Below the pieces are notes generated by a model, which had not been told where the DNA came from, did not search any database, and saw only the letters and a program-made list of their open reading frames with translations. From Actinomadura atramentaria DSM 43919 (GTDB taxonomy: Bacteria > Actinomycetota > Actinomycetes > Streptosporangiales > Streptosporangiaceae): a stretch of 64,000 bases of DNA. Position numbers and translations under genes: made by a program. Positions 8,363-17,427 of the stretch are shown piece after piece; position 1 is the first letter of the stretch, and every line of letters begins with the position of its first letter. The DNA is taken from assembly GCF_000381885.1 (NCBI RefSeq), contig NZ_KB907226.1, forward strand, positions 1 to 64,000. Reading direction: 5' to 3'.

Positions 8363-10129
8363 TCACTTGAACTGCTGGATCTTGTCCTTGGCCAGCGTCG
8401 TCGCGATCGACGCGCGGCGCGGCTGGCCCTTGGCGAACGCCTTCGCGAACTTCTTCGCCTGGTCGTACTCGATCTTGCCGGGCATCGGCGGCTCGTCCGG
8501 GTCCACCTGGATGTCCACCAGCGCGGGCCCGTCGTGGTTGAACGCCTCCAGGACCGCCTTCTCCACGTCCCGCGGATCGGTGACCTTGAGCCCGCACGCC
8601 CCGCACGACCGCGCCCAGCCCGAGAAGTCCGACACCGGGTCGGTCGGGTACCGCACGCCGTACTCGGGGTAGCCGAGGACCATCTGCTCCCACAGGATCT
8701 GCCCGAGCGAGCTGTTGTTGTTGATGATCACCTTGATCGGCAGGTTGTTCGTCGCGGCCGTCAGGAAGTCGGCCATCAGCATCGAGAACCCGCCGTCCCC
8801 GACGTACGCGATGACCTGGCGGCCCGGGAACGCGTGCTGGATCGCGATGGAGTACGGCAGGCCGGGCGCCATCGTCGCGAGGTTGCCCGACAGGTAGAAG
8901 CCGCGGTCGCCGCGGATCGTCCAGTGCCGCGCCGCCCACGTCGCGATCGTGCCGCTGTCGCAGGTGAGGATCGCGTCCTCCTCGGCCAGCTCGTCGATGA
9001 CGCCCATGACGTACTGGGGCGCGATGGGCTTGCGCTTGCCGTTCTCCAGCGCGTCCATCTGCTTGCGCCACTTGCCCATCGCCTTCTGGTACTTCTCCAG
9101 ATGCGACCGCTTCTTCTTGCGGTGCAGGAGCGGCAGCAGCGCGGCCAGCCCCTCCTTGGCGTCGCCGATGACGGGCACCTCGGTCGGCATCCGCGCGCCC
9201 GCGCGCGACGGATCGGCCTCGATCTGCACGACGCGGACCTTGCCCGGCTCCGGCAGGTGCTGGGTGTACGGGAAGTTCGTCCCGACCATGAACAGCGTGT
9301 CGCAGTCCTCGATCAGCTCCTCGCCCGGCTTCGTGCCGAGCAGGCCGATGCCGCCGACCGCGTACGGGGAGTCGTCGGGGATGACCGCCTTGCCGGGGAG
9401 CGTCTTGATGACCGGCGCGCCCAGCGCCTCCGCGACCGCCAGGACCTCGTCGCGGGCGTGCAGCGCGCCGACGCCGACGAGCATCGCGACCTTGTTCCCG
9501 GCGTTGAGGACGTCCGCCGCCGCCCGCAGGTCCGCCTCGCGCGGCAGGCCGGGCGGCTGGAGGTAGACCGGCGCGGTCGCGGGCGGCCGGGCCGGGGCGA
9601 CGTGCTGGTACGGGTCCGCGTCCGCGTCCGCGACCTGGATGTCATTGGGCAGGCTGAGGTGCGCGACGCCGCGCCGCGCGATGGCCGTCCGGATCGCGAT
9701 GTCCACCACGCCGGGGAGCTGGGCCGGGTTGTCCACGACGAGGTTGTACTCGGCGACGTCCTCGTACAGGTGCTCGGTGTGGACCTCCTGCTGGTAGCCG
9801 GTGCCGAGCACGGACGTCTCCTGCATCCCGGTGATGGCGAGGACGGGCGTGTGGTCGAGCTTGGCGTCGTAGAGCCCGTTGAGCAGGTGGACCGCTCCCG
9901 GCCCGGACGTCGCCAGGCACACGCCGAGCCTTCCGGTCGCCTTGGCGTACCCCGTCGCCATGAACGCGGCGGCCTCCTCGTGCCGGACCAGCACGAACCG
10001 GATGCGGTCGCGGTGCCGCCGCAGCCCCTCCATGATCCCGTTGATGCCGTCTCCGGGGAGCCCGAAGATCGTGTCGACGTTCCAGTCGATGAGCCGTTCG
10101 ATCAGCGATTCCGATGCGATTTTCCCCAT
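8363..10129 (-). CDS. TPP-dependent enzyme, pyruvate oxidase/acetolactate synthase type
   Basis: This 588-residue thiamine-diphosphate enzyme has the three-domain layout of the family. The catalytic glutamate is Glu51 in RHEEAAAF, the central domain has a Rossmann-like fold, and the TPP/Mg motif starts GDGGFSM and ends IINNN in the last third. It most resembles the PoxB-like group annotated as thiamine pyrophosphate-requiring proteins, which oxidatively decarboxylate pyruvate or another 2-oxo acid. The ATG at 10129 has a G-rich stretch just upstream. It converges on the enolase-family gene (22-base gap) and diverges from the SDR gene. Confidence 0.8.
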   Translation of the reverse strand: MGKIASESLIERLIDWNVDTIFGLPGDGINGIMEGLRRHRDRIRFVLVRHEEAAAFMATGYAKATGRLGVCLATSGPGAVHLLNGLYDAKLDHTPVLAITGMQETSVLGTGYQQEVHTEHLYEDVAEYNLVVDNPAQLPGVVDIAIRTAIARRGVAHLSLPNDIQVADADADPYQHVAPARPPATAPVYLQPPGLPREADLRAAADVLNAGNKVAMLVGVGALHARDEVLAVAEALGAPVIKTLPGKAVIPDDSPYAVGGIGLLGTKPGEELIEDCDTLFMVGTNFPYTQHLPEPGKVRVVQIEADPSRAGARMPTEVPVIGDAKEGLAALLPLLHRKKKRSHLEKYQKAMGKWRKQMDALENGKRKPIAPQYVMGVIDELAEEDAILTCDSGTIATWAARHWTIRGDRGFYLSGNLATMAPGLPYSIAIQHAFPGRQVIAYVGDGGFSMLMADFLTAATNNLPIKVIINNNSSLGQILWEQMVLGYPEYGVRYPTDPVSDFSGWARSCGACGLKVTDPRDVEKAVLEAFNHDGPALVDIQVDPDEPPMPGKIEYDQAKKFAKAFAKGQPRRASIATTLAKDKIQQFK

Positions 10130-10169
10130 GTGTCCCCCCGTGCCCGGGAAATCGCCGCTGACACGGGCC

Positions 10170-10194
10170 GTTAGCCGGGAGGACGTCCGGGTAG
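10170..10194 (+). promoter_or_regulatory. possible sigma-B-type promoter for the SDR/GH15 genes
   Basis: GTTA (10170-10173) and GGGTAG (10189-10194) are separated by 15 bases. This matches the actinobacterial general-stress sigma factor pattern GTTT-N14-16-GGGTA. It lies about 41 bases upstream of the SDR start. The assignment is by pattern only. Confidence 0.35.
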
Positions 10195-10235
10195 GCCGCC
10201 CGGACCATGTCCGGACGGCAGGAGAGGCGGAGCAG

Positions 10236-11258
10236 ATGGGACGGCGGAAGGCACCCCGCGTCGTCGTCGTGACCGGTGCCAGCGGCGGCGTCGGACGCGC
10301 GACCGCGCGCATGTTCGGCGAACGCGGCGACCGGGTCGCGCTCCTCGCGCGCGGCACGACGGGACTGGACGCGGCCGCGCGCGAGATCCGCGACGCGGGC
10401 GGCCGGGCGCTCCCGATCCCCACCGACGTGTCGGACTGGGAGCAGGTCAGCGCCGCCGCCGACCGCGCCGTCCGCGAACTCGGCCCCCTCGACGTGTGGG
10501 TGAACGTCGCGTTCACCTCGGTGTTCGCGCCGTTCACCGAGATCGACCCCGACGAGTTCCGCCGCGTCACCGAGGTCACCTACCTCGGCTTCGTGTACGG
10601 CACGCGCGCCGCGCTCGACCACATGCTGCCCCGCGACCACGGCACGATCGTCCAGACCGGATCGGCGCTCGCGCGGCGCGGCATCCCGCTCCAGTCGGCG
10701 TACTGCGGGGCCAAGCACGCGATCCAGGGCCTGCACGAGTCGCTGCGGACGGAGCTGCTGCACTACGGGACGCGGGTCCGGACCACGATCGTTCACCTGC
10801 CCGCCGTGAACACCCCGCAGTTCGACTGGGTGGAGAACCGGCTGCCCGACCACGCGCAGCCCGTCCCGCCGATCTACCAGCCCGAGGTCGCCGCCCGCGC
10901 GCTCCTGCGCGCCGCCGACCGTCCGCGCCGCCGCGAGTACTGGGTCGGCGGCAGCACGGTCGGCACGATCCTCGGCAACCGGATCGCGCCCGGCCTGCTC
11001 GACCGCTACCTCGCCCGCACCGGCTTCGGCTCGCAGCAGACCGGCCGCCCGCGCGACCCCGACGCGCCCGACAACCTGTGGCGGCCCGCCGACGGGTCCG
11101 GCGGACGCGACTTCGGCGCGCACGGCGACTTCGACGACCGCGCGCACCCGCGCAGCCTCCAGCGCTGGGCGTCCGAGCACCGCGGGCTGCTCGCCGCCGG
11201 GGCGATGGGCGCGGCCGGGCTCGCCGGCGCGGCGCTGGCGCGCGACCGCCGCCGGTGA
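10236..11258 (+). CDS. short-chain dehydrogenase/reductase with C-terminal membrane anchor
   Basis: This is a 340-residue classical SDR. It has TGASGGVG at residues 13-20 for NAD(P) binding, catalytic Tyr156 and Lys160 in YCGAK, and a preceding serine near residue 143. The usual NNAG motif is NVAF here. It is about 90 residues longer than a plain SDR. The extra part ends in a short Ala/Gly-rich hydrophobic segment with terminal arginines, suggesting a membrane anchor. ATG is preceded by GGAGAGG. The stop overlaps the GH15 gene (GTGA). Similar long SDRs are often found in stress or envelope gene groups; the substrate is unknown. Confidence 0.8.
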   Translation: MGRRKAPRVVVVTGASGGVGRATARMFGERGDRVALLARGTTGLDAAAREIRDAGGRALPIPTDVSDWEQVSAAADRAVRELGPLDVWVNVAFTSVFAPFTEIDPDEFRRVTEVTYLGFVYGTRAALDHMLPRDHGTIVQTGSALARRGIPLQSAYCGAKHAIQGLHESLRTELLHYGTRVRTTIVHLPAVNTPQFDWVENRLPDHAQPVPPIYQPEVAARALLRAADRPRRREYWVGGSTVGTILGNRIAPGLLDRYLARTGFGSQQTGRPRDPDAPDNLWRPADGSGGRDFGAHGDFDDRAHPRSLQRWASEHRGLLAAGAMGAAGLAGAALARDRRR

Positions 11259-12979
11259 ACGGGCCCTACGCCCTGCGCGAGTACACCGTGCTCGCGGACG
11301 GGGAGCGCGGCGTCCTCACCGGCCCGGACGGCGACTGCGCGTTCGGGTGCGTCCCGTCGTGGGAGTCGCCCGCCGTCTTCGCCGGCCTGCTCGGCGGCGG
11401 GGGCGACTACCGGGTCGCGCCCGCCGACCCCTGGCGCGTCTGGGGCGGCGCCTACGAGGACGGGACGCTGATTTTCCGGCGGCGCTGGGTGACGTCCGGC
11501 GGCGTCGTGGAGTGCCGGGAGGCGCTCGCGCGGCCCGCCGCGCCCGACCGGCTGGTGCTGCTGCGGCGCGTCCGGGCCGTGCGGGGGGCGGCGGCCGTCC
11601 GCGTCCGGCTCGACCCGCGCGCCGAGTTCGGCGCGCGCCCCCTCACCGGCCTGACGTGCGCGGACGGCGTGTGGACGGGTCGCTGCGGCGATCTGCACCT
11701 GCGCTTCACCGGAGCCGCGCACGCGTCCGCGAACGGCGGGCTCGAAGCGGTCGTCGAACTGCGCGAAGGCGCCGAACACGACCTCGTCCTCGAACTCGGC
11801 ACCGCGCCCGACGCCGCGCCGCCCGACCCCCGCGCGCTGTGGGCGGCGACCGAGGCCGACTGGCGGCGCGCCGTCCCCGACTGCGCCGACACCGCCGCGC
11901 CCGCCGACGCGCGCCTCGCCTACGCCGTCCTGACCGGCCTCACCGCCGCGTCCGGCGGCATGGCCGCCGCCGCGACCACCTCGCTGCCCGAACGCACCGG
12001 CGCGGGCCGCGACTACGACTACCGGTACGCGTGGATCCGCGACCAGTGCTACGCGGGCGAGGCCGTCGCCGCGCACGGCGCGCGCCCCGACCTGCTCGAC
12101 GCCGCCGTCGCGTTCGTCGCCGAACGCGTCCTCGCGGACGGCGACCGCCTCGCGCCCGCCTACACCGTCCACGGCGACCCGGTCCCCGCCGAACGCCGCC
12201 TGGACCTGCCCGGCTACCCCGGCTCCGACGTCGTCGTCGGCAACCACGCCGCCGGGCAGTTCCAGCTCGACGCGCTCGGGGAGGCGCTGCACCTGTTCGC
12301 CACGGCCGCGGCCGCCGGGCGGCTCACCGACGACGCCGCCCGCGCCGCGCGCGTCGCCGTCGCGGCCGTCGCGCGCCGCTGGGAGGAGCCCGACGCGGGC
12401 ATCTGGGAGACCCGGCCCGCGCTGTGGACGCACTCCCGGCTCGTCTGCGTCGGCGGCCTGCGCGCGGCCGCCGCCGCGTTCGCCGCGCCCGACGAGCGCG
12501 GCACCTGGGACGGGCTCGCCGCCGCGATCCTGGACCGGACGCGCCGCACCGGCGCCCGCCCCGGCGGCGGCTGGCGGCGCGCGCCCGGCGACGACCGCGC
12601 CGACGCGGCCCTGCTCGTCCCGCTCGTCCGCGACGCCGTCCCGCCCGACGACCCGCGCACCGCCGCGACCGTCCGCGCCGTCCGCGACGGCCTCACCGAC
12701 GAGGGCTTCGTGTACCGGTACCGCGTCGGGGACCGGCCCCTCGGCGACGCCGAGGGCGCGTTCATGCTCTGCGGATTCCTGCTCGCCCTCGCCGAGCACC
12801 GCGCGGGCGACACCGCCGCCGCCCGCGCCCGGTTCGAGCGCGTCCGCTCCGGCTGCGGCACGACCGGCCTGTTCACCGAGGAGTACGACGTCGCGCAGCG
12901 GCAGCTCCGCGCGAACCTTCCGCAGGGCTTCGTCCACGCGTTCCTGCTCCAGGCCGCCGCGCGCCTCGGCCCCGGCTGA
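11255..12979 (+). CDS. glycoside hydrolase family 15 protein (glucoamylase/trehalase-like)
   Basis: This 574-residue protein shows the GH15 pattern. An N-terminal beta-sandwich is followed by an alpha/alpha barrel with DYDYRYAWIRDQ near residue 253, the segment RLDLPGYPGS, the asparagine-rich VGNHAAGQFQLD, and near the end EEYD (Glu about 542) and LPQGFVHAFLLQ. In actinobacteria such proteins are alpha,alpha-trehalases or glucan hydrolases acting in the cytoplasm; no signal peptide is seen here. Translation is coupled to the SDR. It may serve in trehalose or glycogen turnover under stress. Confidence 0.8.
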   Translation: MNGPYALREYTVLADGERGVLTGPDGDCAFGCVPSWESPAVFAGLLGGGGDYRVAPADPWRVWGGAYEDGTLIFRRRWVTSGGVVECREALARPAAPDRLVLLRRVRAVRGAAAVRVRLDPRAEFGARPLTGLTCADGVWTGRCGDLHLRFTGAAHASANGGLEAVVELREGAEHDLVLELGTAPDAAPPDPRALWAATEADWRRAVPDCADTAAPADARLAYAVLTGLTAASGGMAAAATTSLPERTGAGRDYDYRYAWIRDQCYAGEAVAAHGARPDLLDAAVAFVAERVLADGDRLAPAYTVHGDPVPAERRLDLPGYPGSDVVVGNHAAGQFQLDALGEALHLFATAAAAGRLTDDAARAARVAVAAVARRWEEPDAGIWETRPALWTHSRLVCVGGLRAAAAAFAAPDERGTWDGLAAAILDRTRRTGARPGGGWRRAPGDDRADAALLVPLVRDAVPPDDPRTAATVRAVRDGLTDEGFVYRYRVGDRPLGDAEGAFMLCGFLLALAEHRAGDTAAARARFERVRSGCGTTGLFTEEYDVAQRQLRANLPQGFVHAFLLQAAARLGPG

Positions 12980-13060
12980 TCCCGCCCGGGCATGTGTCAG
13001 CCCCCGCGCCACTGGCAAGGGGCGGGCGAATCCGAACAGCCACTACGGGAGGACGACGAG

Positions 13061-14278
13061 ATGAAGGCCGTGATCTGGCAGGGCGTCGGCGACATCCGGT
13101 TGGAGGACGTCCCCGAGCCCAAGTTGCAGGAACCCGCGGACGCCACCGTCCGGATCACCGGCAGCGCGATCTGCGGCACGGATCTGCACTTCGTGCGGGG
13201 CACCATGCCGGGGATGCGGCCGGGCACGATCCTCGGGCACGAGGCCGTCGGCGTCGTGGAGGAACTGGGCCCGGACGTGCGCAATCTCGCGGTCGGGGAC
13301 CGCGTCGTGATCCCGTCCACGCTCGGCTGCGGCCGGTGCGTGTACTGCCGCGCCGGGTACTACGCGCAGTGCGACGTCGTGAACCCGCAGGGCCGCGACG
13401 CCGGGACGTCCTTTTACGGCGGCCCCGTCTCCACCGGCCCGTTCGACGGGCTGCAGGCCGAGTACGCGCGCGTCCCGTACGCGCACACCAACCTCGTGCC
13501 GATCCCGTCCGGCGTCAGCGACGAGCAGGCGCTGATGGTCAGCGACATCTTCCCCACCGCCTGGTTCGGGGCGCGGCTGGCGGACGTGTCGCCCGGCGAC
13601 GTGGTGCTGGTCCTCGGCGCGGGCCCGGTCGGGCAGCTCGCGGCGCTGTCGGCGCGCATCCAGGGCGCGGGCCGCGTCCTCATCGTGGACGGCGACGCCG
13701 ACCGGCTGGAGACCGCCAAGCTCCAGAACGCCGAGGCGATCGACTTCAACGCCGAGGACCCGGTCGCGGTCGTGAAGGACCTGACCGGCGGCATCGGCGC
13801 GGACCGCGTCATCGAGGCGGTCGGCGTGGACGCGCAGCGGCCGTCCGGCGGACCCGCCGCCGACCGCGAGGGCGGCCCCATCGCCGACCTCTTCGACGAC
13901 GAGGTCCAGGAGACCGCGCCCGACGCCAACCCCGAGGGCGACCTGTGGGTGCCGGGCGACGGGCCGAGCCAGGCGCTGCGCTGGGCCGTGGACGCCGTCG
14001 CCAAGGCCGGGACGATCGGCGTCGTCGGCGTCTACCCGCCGAACTTCGACCGCTTCCCGATCGGCACGGTCATGAACCGCAACCTCACCGTGCAGGCGGG
14101 CAACTGCAACCACCGCCGCTACGTCCCGGGCCTGCTGTCCCGCATCGCCACGGGCGCGGCCGACCCGACGTCGATCATCACCCAGCAGGAGCCCCTGCCG
14201 AACGCCGTCGACGCCTTCGAGGCCTTCGACCGCCGCGAACCCGGCTGGACGAAGGTCACCCTCGAAGTCGCCGGCTGA
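13061..14278 (+). CDS. zinc-dependent alcohol dehydrogenase (formaldehyde dehydrogenase FdhA-like)
   Basis: This 405-residue medium-chain dehydrogenase has catalytic zinc ligands at Cys38 (AICGTD) and His60/Glu61 (GHEAVG), and four structural-zinc cysteines at 90, 93, 96 and 104. The NAD-binding motif is GAGPVG. The segment VSDIFPTAWFGA and the extra insert in the cofactor domain are typical of the glutathione-independent formaldehyde dehydrogenase group. The ATG is preceded by GGGAGG about ten bases upstream, and the gene is separated from GH15 by 81 bases. A second gene of the same group lies at 15380-16558. Confidence 0.85.
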   Translation: MKAVIWQGVGDIRLEDVPEPKLQEPADATVRITGSAICGTDLHFVRGTMPGMRPGTILGHEAVGVVEELGPDVRNLAVGDRVVIPSTLGCGRCVYCRAGYYAQCDVVNPQGRDAGTSFYGGPVSTGPFDGLQAEYARVPYAHTNLVPIPSGVSDEQALMVSDIFPTAWFGARLADVSPGDVVLVLGAGPVGQLAALSARIQGAGRVLIVDGDADRLETAKLQNAEAIDFNAEDPVAVVKDLTGGIGADRVIEAVGVDAQRPSGGPAADREGGPIADLFDDEVQETAPDANPEGDLWVPGDGPSQALRWAVDAVAKAGTIGVVGVYPPNFDRFPIGTVMNRNLTVQAGNCNHRRYVPGLLSRIATGAADPTSIITQQEPLPNAVDAFEAFDRREPGWTKVTLEVAG

Positions 14279-14428
14279 CCGCCGAGCCGTGGGGCGCGCA
14301 CCCGCCGCGCCTCACCGCCCGGCGTCGGGCACGCCGTCGTCGGAGACCGTGATCCGCCAGGGGGCGCTGCAGCTATCGAGATCTTGGCAGCGGAACGGGC
14401 GGCGGCGCGTGGTGGAACCCCGTCCGGT

Positions 14429-15229
14429 TCAGGCGCCGAAAGAGGCCAGGTAGCGGTCGATGCCGTGGTCGTCGAGGGCGTCGGTCAGGGACGGGAAGCG
14501 CTGGAGGTGGCCTTCGAGTTCGTCGGCCAGCCGGGCCAGGAGCGACGGGGGTTTCGGAAGGAGGCGGCCGTCCGCGTCGATGTACTTCTCCTCGGCCACG
14601 TGGCGGTAGAAGGGGTCCGGCGGGAGTCGCGCGACGAGGTCGTTGTTGTTGACGAAGCGGTGCGTGCGGCCGCGCAGGGCCTCGTCGTAGGCGTCCGCGA
14701 GGGCCGCGTCGCAGGCGCGGGGCTGGCCGAACGTGCAGACGCCGTCCGCGCTCCGGCACGGGTCGGCGAAGTACAGCCGCGCGGCGGCGAGCACCGCCAG
14801 CGCGCCGCCGAGGCTGTGGCCGGTGAACCAGACCGTCCGGCCCGGCGCGGCGACGGCGTCCGCGACCTGCGGCCACACCGCGTCGAGCGCCAGGTGGAAG
14901 CCCTGGTGGACGCGACCGCGCCCGGACGCGTGCGGGATCAGCAGCGCCTCGCCGTCCGACAGCCAGTCGCGCAACTGGTCCGGTTCGGTGCCCCGGAACG
15001 CGACGACGACCATCCGGTCGCACGCGGCCGAGAAACCCTGCGTGTCCGGCAGCGGGAACTCGTCGCCGTGCCGGACGCAGAACGTGCGGACGTCGTCGAA
15101 GCCCCACCGGGCCGCCTGCGCGCGGACCGCGTCCGGTCCCGCGTAGGCCAGTTTCGCCGCCGCCGCCAGGCATCGCGCGTGCGCGGTGCTCAGCTCGCGG
15201 ACCGCGTGATCGAACACGATCTCGGACAT
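14429..15229 (-). CDS. class 3 lipase
   Basis: This 266-residue lipase has the nucleophile Ser139 in GHSLGG, an FRGTEP segment upstream that forms the oxyanion side, and the late motif FVNNNDLVARLP that carries the acid residue. The final catalytic histidine is probably in FYRHVAEEKY. No signal peptide is seen, which is common for the group and points to an intracellular or non-classically exported enzyme. ATG at 15229 is chosen because GGAGGG lies seven bases upstream. It converges on the zinc dehydrogenase gene at 13061. Confidence 0.85.
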   Translation of the reverse strand: MSEIVFDHAVRELSTAHARCLAAAAKLAYAGPDAVRAQAARWGFDDVRTFCVRHGDEFPLPDTQGFSAACDRMVVVAFRGTEPDQLRDWLSDGEALLIPHASGRGRVHQGFHLALDAVWPQVADAVAAPGRTVWFTGHSLGGALAVLAAARLYFADPCRSADGVCTFGQPRACDAALADAYDEALRGRTHRFVNNNDLVARLPPDPFYRHVAEEKYIDADGRLLPKPPSLLARLADELEGHLQRFPSLTDALDDHGIDRYLASFGA

Positions 15230-15379
15230 GACGCCCTCCGGGGAGGTGACGTTACGTCCTTCCAAACTACGAAGCGTGAGAGCGGACGAGCCTGCCTGCG
15301 AGGACACAACCCGCTCGCCCGCCCGAGGTCGGGACGGGTGCCGCGCGGGGACGGGGCCGTGCCGCGCGGCACCCGAGCA

Positions 15380-16558
15380 CTAGGGCGTGAGGACGAACTT
15401 GCGTCCCTCGCCCGCGCCGAACCGCGCGTAGGCGTCGGCCGCCTCGTCCAGCGGAACCGCCGTCGCGGCGACGACCGACGCCGCGTCCAGCCCGCCGCGC
15501 AGCACGGCCGTCGCGAGGACGTCCATGTGCCGCCGCGCCGGGGTCGCGCCCGCCGTCAGCGTGATCGCCCGCGACCACAGCCCGCCGAGCCACACGCCGA
15601 CCGGGGGCCGCGCGCCCGGCGCGCCCGCCGGGTACACGCCCGGCACCGCGACGGCCCCGCCGTGCCGGACGACGCCGATGACCGCGTCCAGCGCCGCCGC
15701 GACCGGCGTCCGGCCCGACTCGCGCCCGGCGGCCAGCGCCGCGTCGGACACGCCGACGCAGTCGATGCCCGCGTCCACCAGCGGCGTCCCCGCCAGCTCC
15801 GCGATCATGTCGGGCAGGTCGCCCGCCGAGAGGTCGACGGTCGCGAACCCGGCGCGCGCCGCGTGCGCGAGCCGTTCCGCGTTGAAGTCCCCGAGGACGA
15901 CCAGCGCCGCCCCCAGCAGCCGGCACGCCGCCGCGCACGCCAGGCCGACCGGCCCGGCCCCGGCGATGTAGACCGTCGAGCCCGCGCCGACGCGCGCGCC
16001 GAGCGCCGCGTGGTAGCCGGTCGGCAGGACGTCCCCGAGCAGCGCCACGTCCAGCAGCCGCTCCCGCGCGGCGTCCGGATCGGCGAAGACGTACAGGTTG
16101 AAGTCCGCGTACGGCACCAGCGACCGCTCGGCCTGCAGACCCGCCCAGCCGCCGAACCCGTCGCCCATCCCGTACGTCGCGCCGGGCCGTGCCGGGTTCG
16201 CCGTGAGGCAGTGCCCGGTCAGGCCCGCGCGGCAGTTCGCGCACCGCCCGCAGGCGACGTTGAACGGCACCGCGACGACGTCCCCGACCTTCACCCGCTC
16301 GACGTCCCGGCCCGTCTCGACGACGACGCCGGTCAGCTCGTGCCCGAGCACCATGCCCGGCGTCGCGTTCGGGTCGTGCAGCGTGTGCTGGTCGGACCCG
16401 CACACGCACGTCGCCAGCGTCTCCACGATGACGCCGTGGCCGCAGCGGCGCGGCAGGACGCCCGGCGCGGGCCGGACGTCCAGCGCCGGGGCCGGGGCCG
16501 TGCCGAGTTCGGCCCGTCCCGGCCCGGCGAGGACCACGGCCCGCTGCGTCCCGGTCAC
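15380..16558 (-). CDS. zinc-dependent alcohol dehydrogenase (FdhA-like), last gene of the ABC transporter operon
   Basis: This 392-residue medium-chain dehydrogenase has the catalytic zinc motif CVCGSDQH and GHELTG, structural-zinc cysteines in ACGRCANCRAGLTGHC, and NAD-binding GAGPVG. ALLGDVLPTGYHAA is typical of the formaldehyde dehydrogenase-like group. The GTG start overlaps the permease stop (GTGA), so it is translated with the importer. This suggests that it processes the imported compound or an aldehyde released from it. It belongs to the same subfamily as the gene at 13061. Confidence 0.85.
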   Translation of the reverse strand: MTGTQRAVVLAGPGRAELGTAPAPALDVRPAPGVLPRRCGHGVIVETLATCVCGSDQHTLHDPNATPGMVLGHELTGVVVETGRDVERVKVGDVVAVPFNVACGRCANCRAGLTGHCLTANPARPGATYGMGDGFGGWAGLQAERSLVPYADFNLYVFADPDAARERLLDVALLGDVLPTGYHAALGARVGAGSTVYIAGAGPVGLACAAACRLLGAALVVLGDFNAERLAHAARAGFATVDLSAGDLPDMIAELAGTPLVDAGIDCVGVSDAALAAGRESGRTPVAAALDAVIGVVRHGGAVAVPGVYPAGAPGARPPVGVWLGGLWSRAITLTAGATPARRHMDVLATAVLRGGLDAASVVAATAVPLDEAADAYARFGAGEGRKFVLTP

Positions 16559-17427
16559 AGCGACCCGGACGCTTCGAAGGACCGCCCGCTCCTGCGCCCC
16601 GGCACCAGAACCCGCTCCAGCACCTCGACCAGCAGGAACAGCACGAACCCGATGACCGTCAGCCACCCGATCGACGCGAACACCGTCAGGCTGTCCATGT
16701 CGCCGCGCGCCGTGATCAGCAGTACGCCGAGGCCCTTGTCCGCGCCGACGAACTCGGCGACGACCGCGCCGACGACGGCGAGCGTGATCCCGACCTTGAT
16801 GCCCGCGAAGATGCTCGGCAGCGCCCACGGCCAGCGGACCTTCCAGAACGCCTGCCACCGGTTCGCGCCCATCGACCGCACCAGCATCAGGCTCTCCGGC
16901 CGCGCGGCCTTGAACCCGACGAGCGAGTCGATCACCACGGGGAAGAAGCAGATCAGCGCCACCATGAGCACCTTGGGGAGCTGCCCGAACCCGAACCAGA
17001 TGATGAACAGCGGCGCGATGGCCACCTTCGGGACGACCTGCGCGATGATCAGCAGCGGGTAGACGGCCCGCCGCACGACCTCGCTGTAGACCATCGCGAC
17101 GGCGATCGGCAGCGCGACGACGATCGCCAGCGCGAACCCGGCGAAGATCGCGACGATCGTCGGCACCGACTGGTCGGCGTAGGTGTCGAGGTCGGCGAAC
17201 ATCTTGTGGACGACGTCCCACGGCTTGGGCAGGACGTACTCCTCCAGCCCGCCCCACACGCAGACCGCCTGCCACACCGCGACGATCACGACGACGAGCG
17301 CGAGCGGCAGCAGCCAGTCCGCCCACCGCGTCTCCAGGAACCTCCTGCGCCGCCGGGCGGGCGCCGCGTGCGCCGCGCCGGTCGCCGCCTTCTCCTGCTG
17401 CACGGTCTCCTGCTGCACGGTGCTCAC
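16555..17427 (-). CDS. ABC transporter permease (SsuC/TauC/ThiX type)
   Basis: This 290-residue inner-membrane protein has about six predicted membrane segments. The EAA loop region (RSMGANRWQAFWKVRWPWAL) couples it to the ATPase. It belongs to the permease family that imports nitrate, sulfonates, taurine, aromatic acids or pyrimidine precursors. AAGGAGA precedes the GTG start, which overlaps the stop of the ATPase gene. The first 30 residues are cytoplasmic and rich in Gln, Ala and Arg. Confidence 0.88.
   Translation of the reverse strand: MSTVQQETVQQEKAATGAAHAAPARRRRRFLETRWADWLLPLALVVVIVAVWQAVCVWGGLEEYVLPKPWDVVHKMFADLDTYADQSVPTIVAIFAGFALAIVVALPIAVAMVYSEVVRRAVYPLLIIAQVVPKVAIAPLFIIWFGFGQLPKVLMVALICFFPVVIDSLVGFKAARPESLMLVRSMGANRWQAFWKVRWPWALPSIFAGIKVGITLAVVGAVVAEFVGADKGLGVLLITARGDMDSLTVFASIGWLTVIGFVLFLLVEVLERVLVPGRRSGRSFEASGSL

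Noticed and set aside
14371..14390. GAGATCTTGG resembling the MarR-type box between two convergent genes
   Set aside because: It deviates from the nonamer, occurs once, and lies at the 3' ends of both neighbouring genes, where an operator has no clear target.
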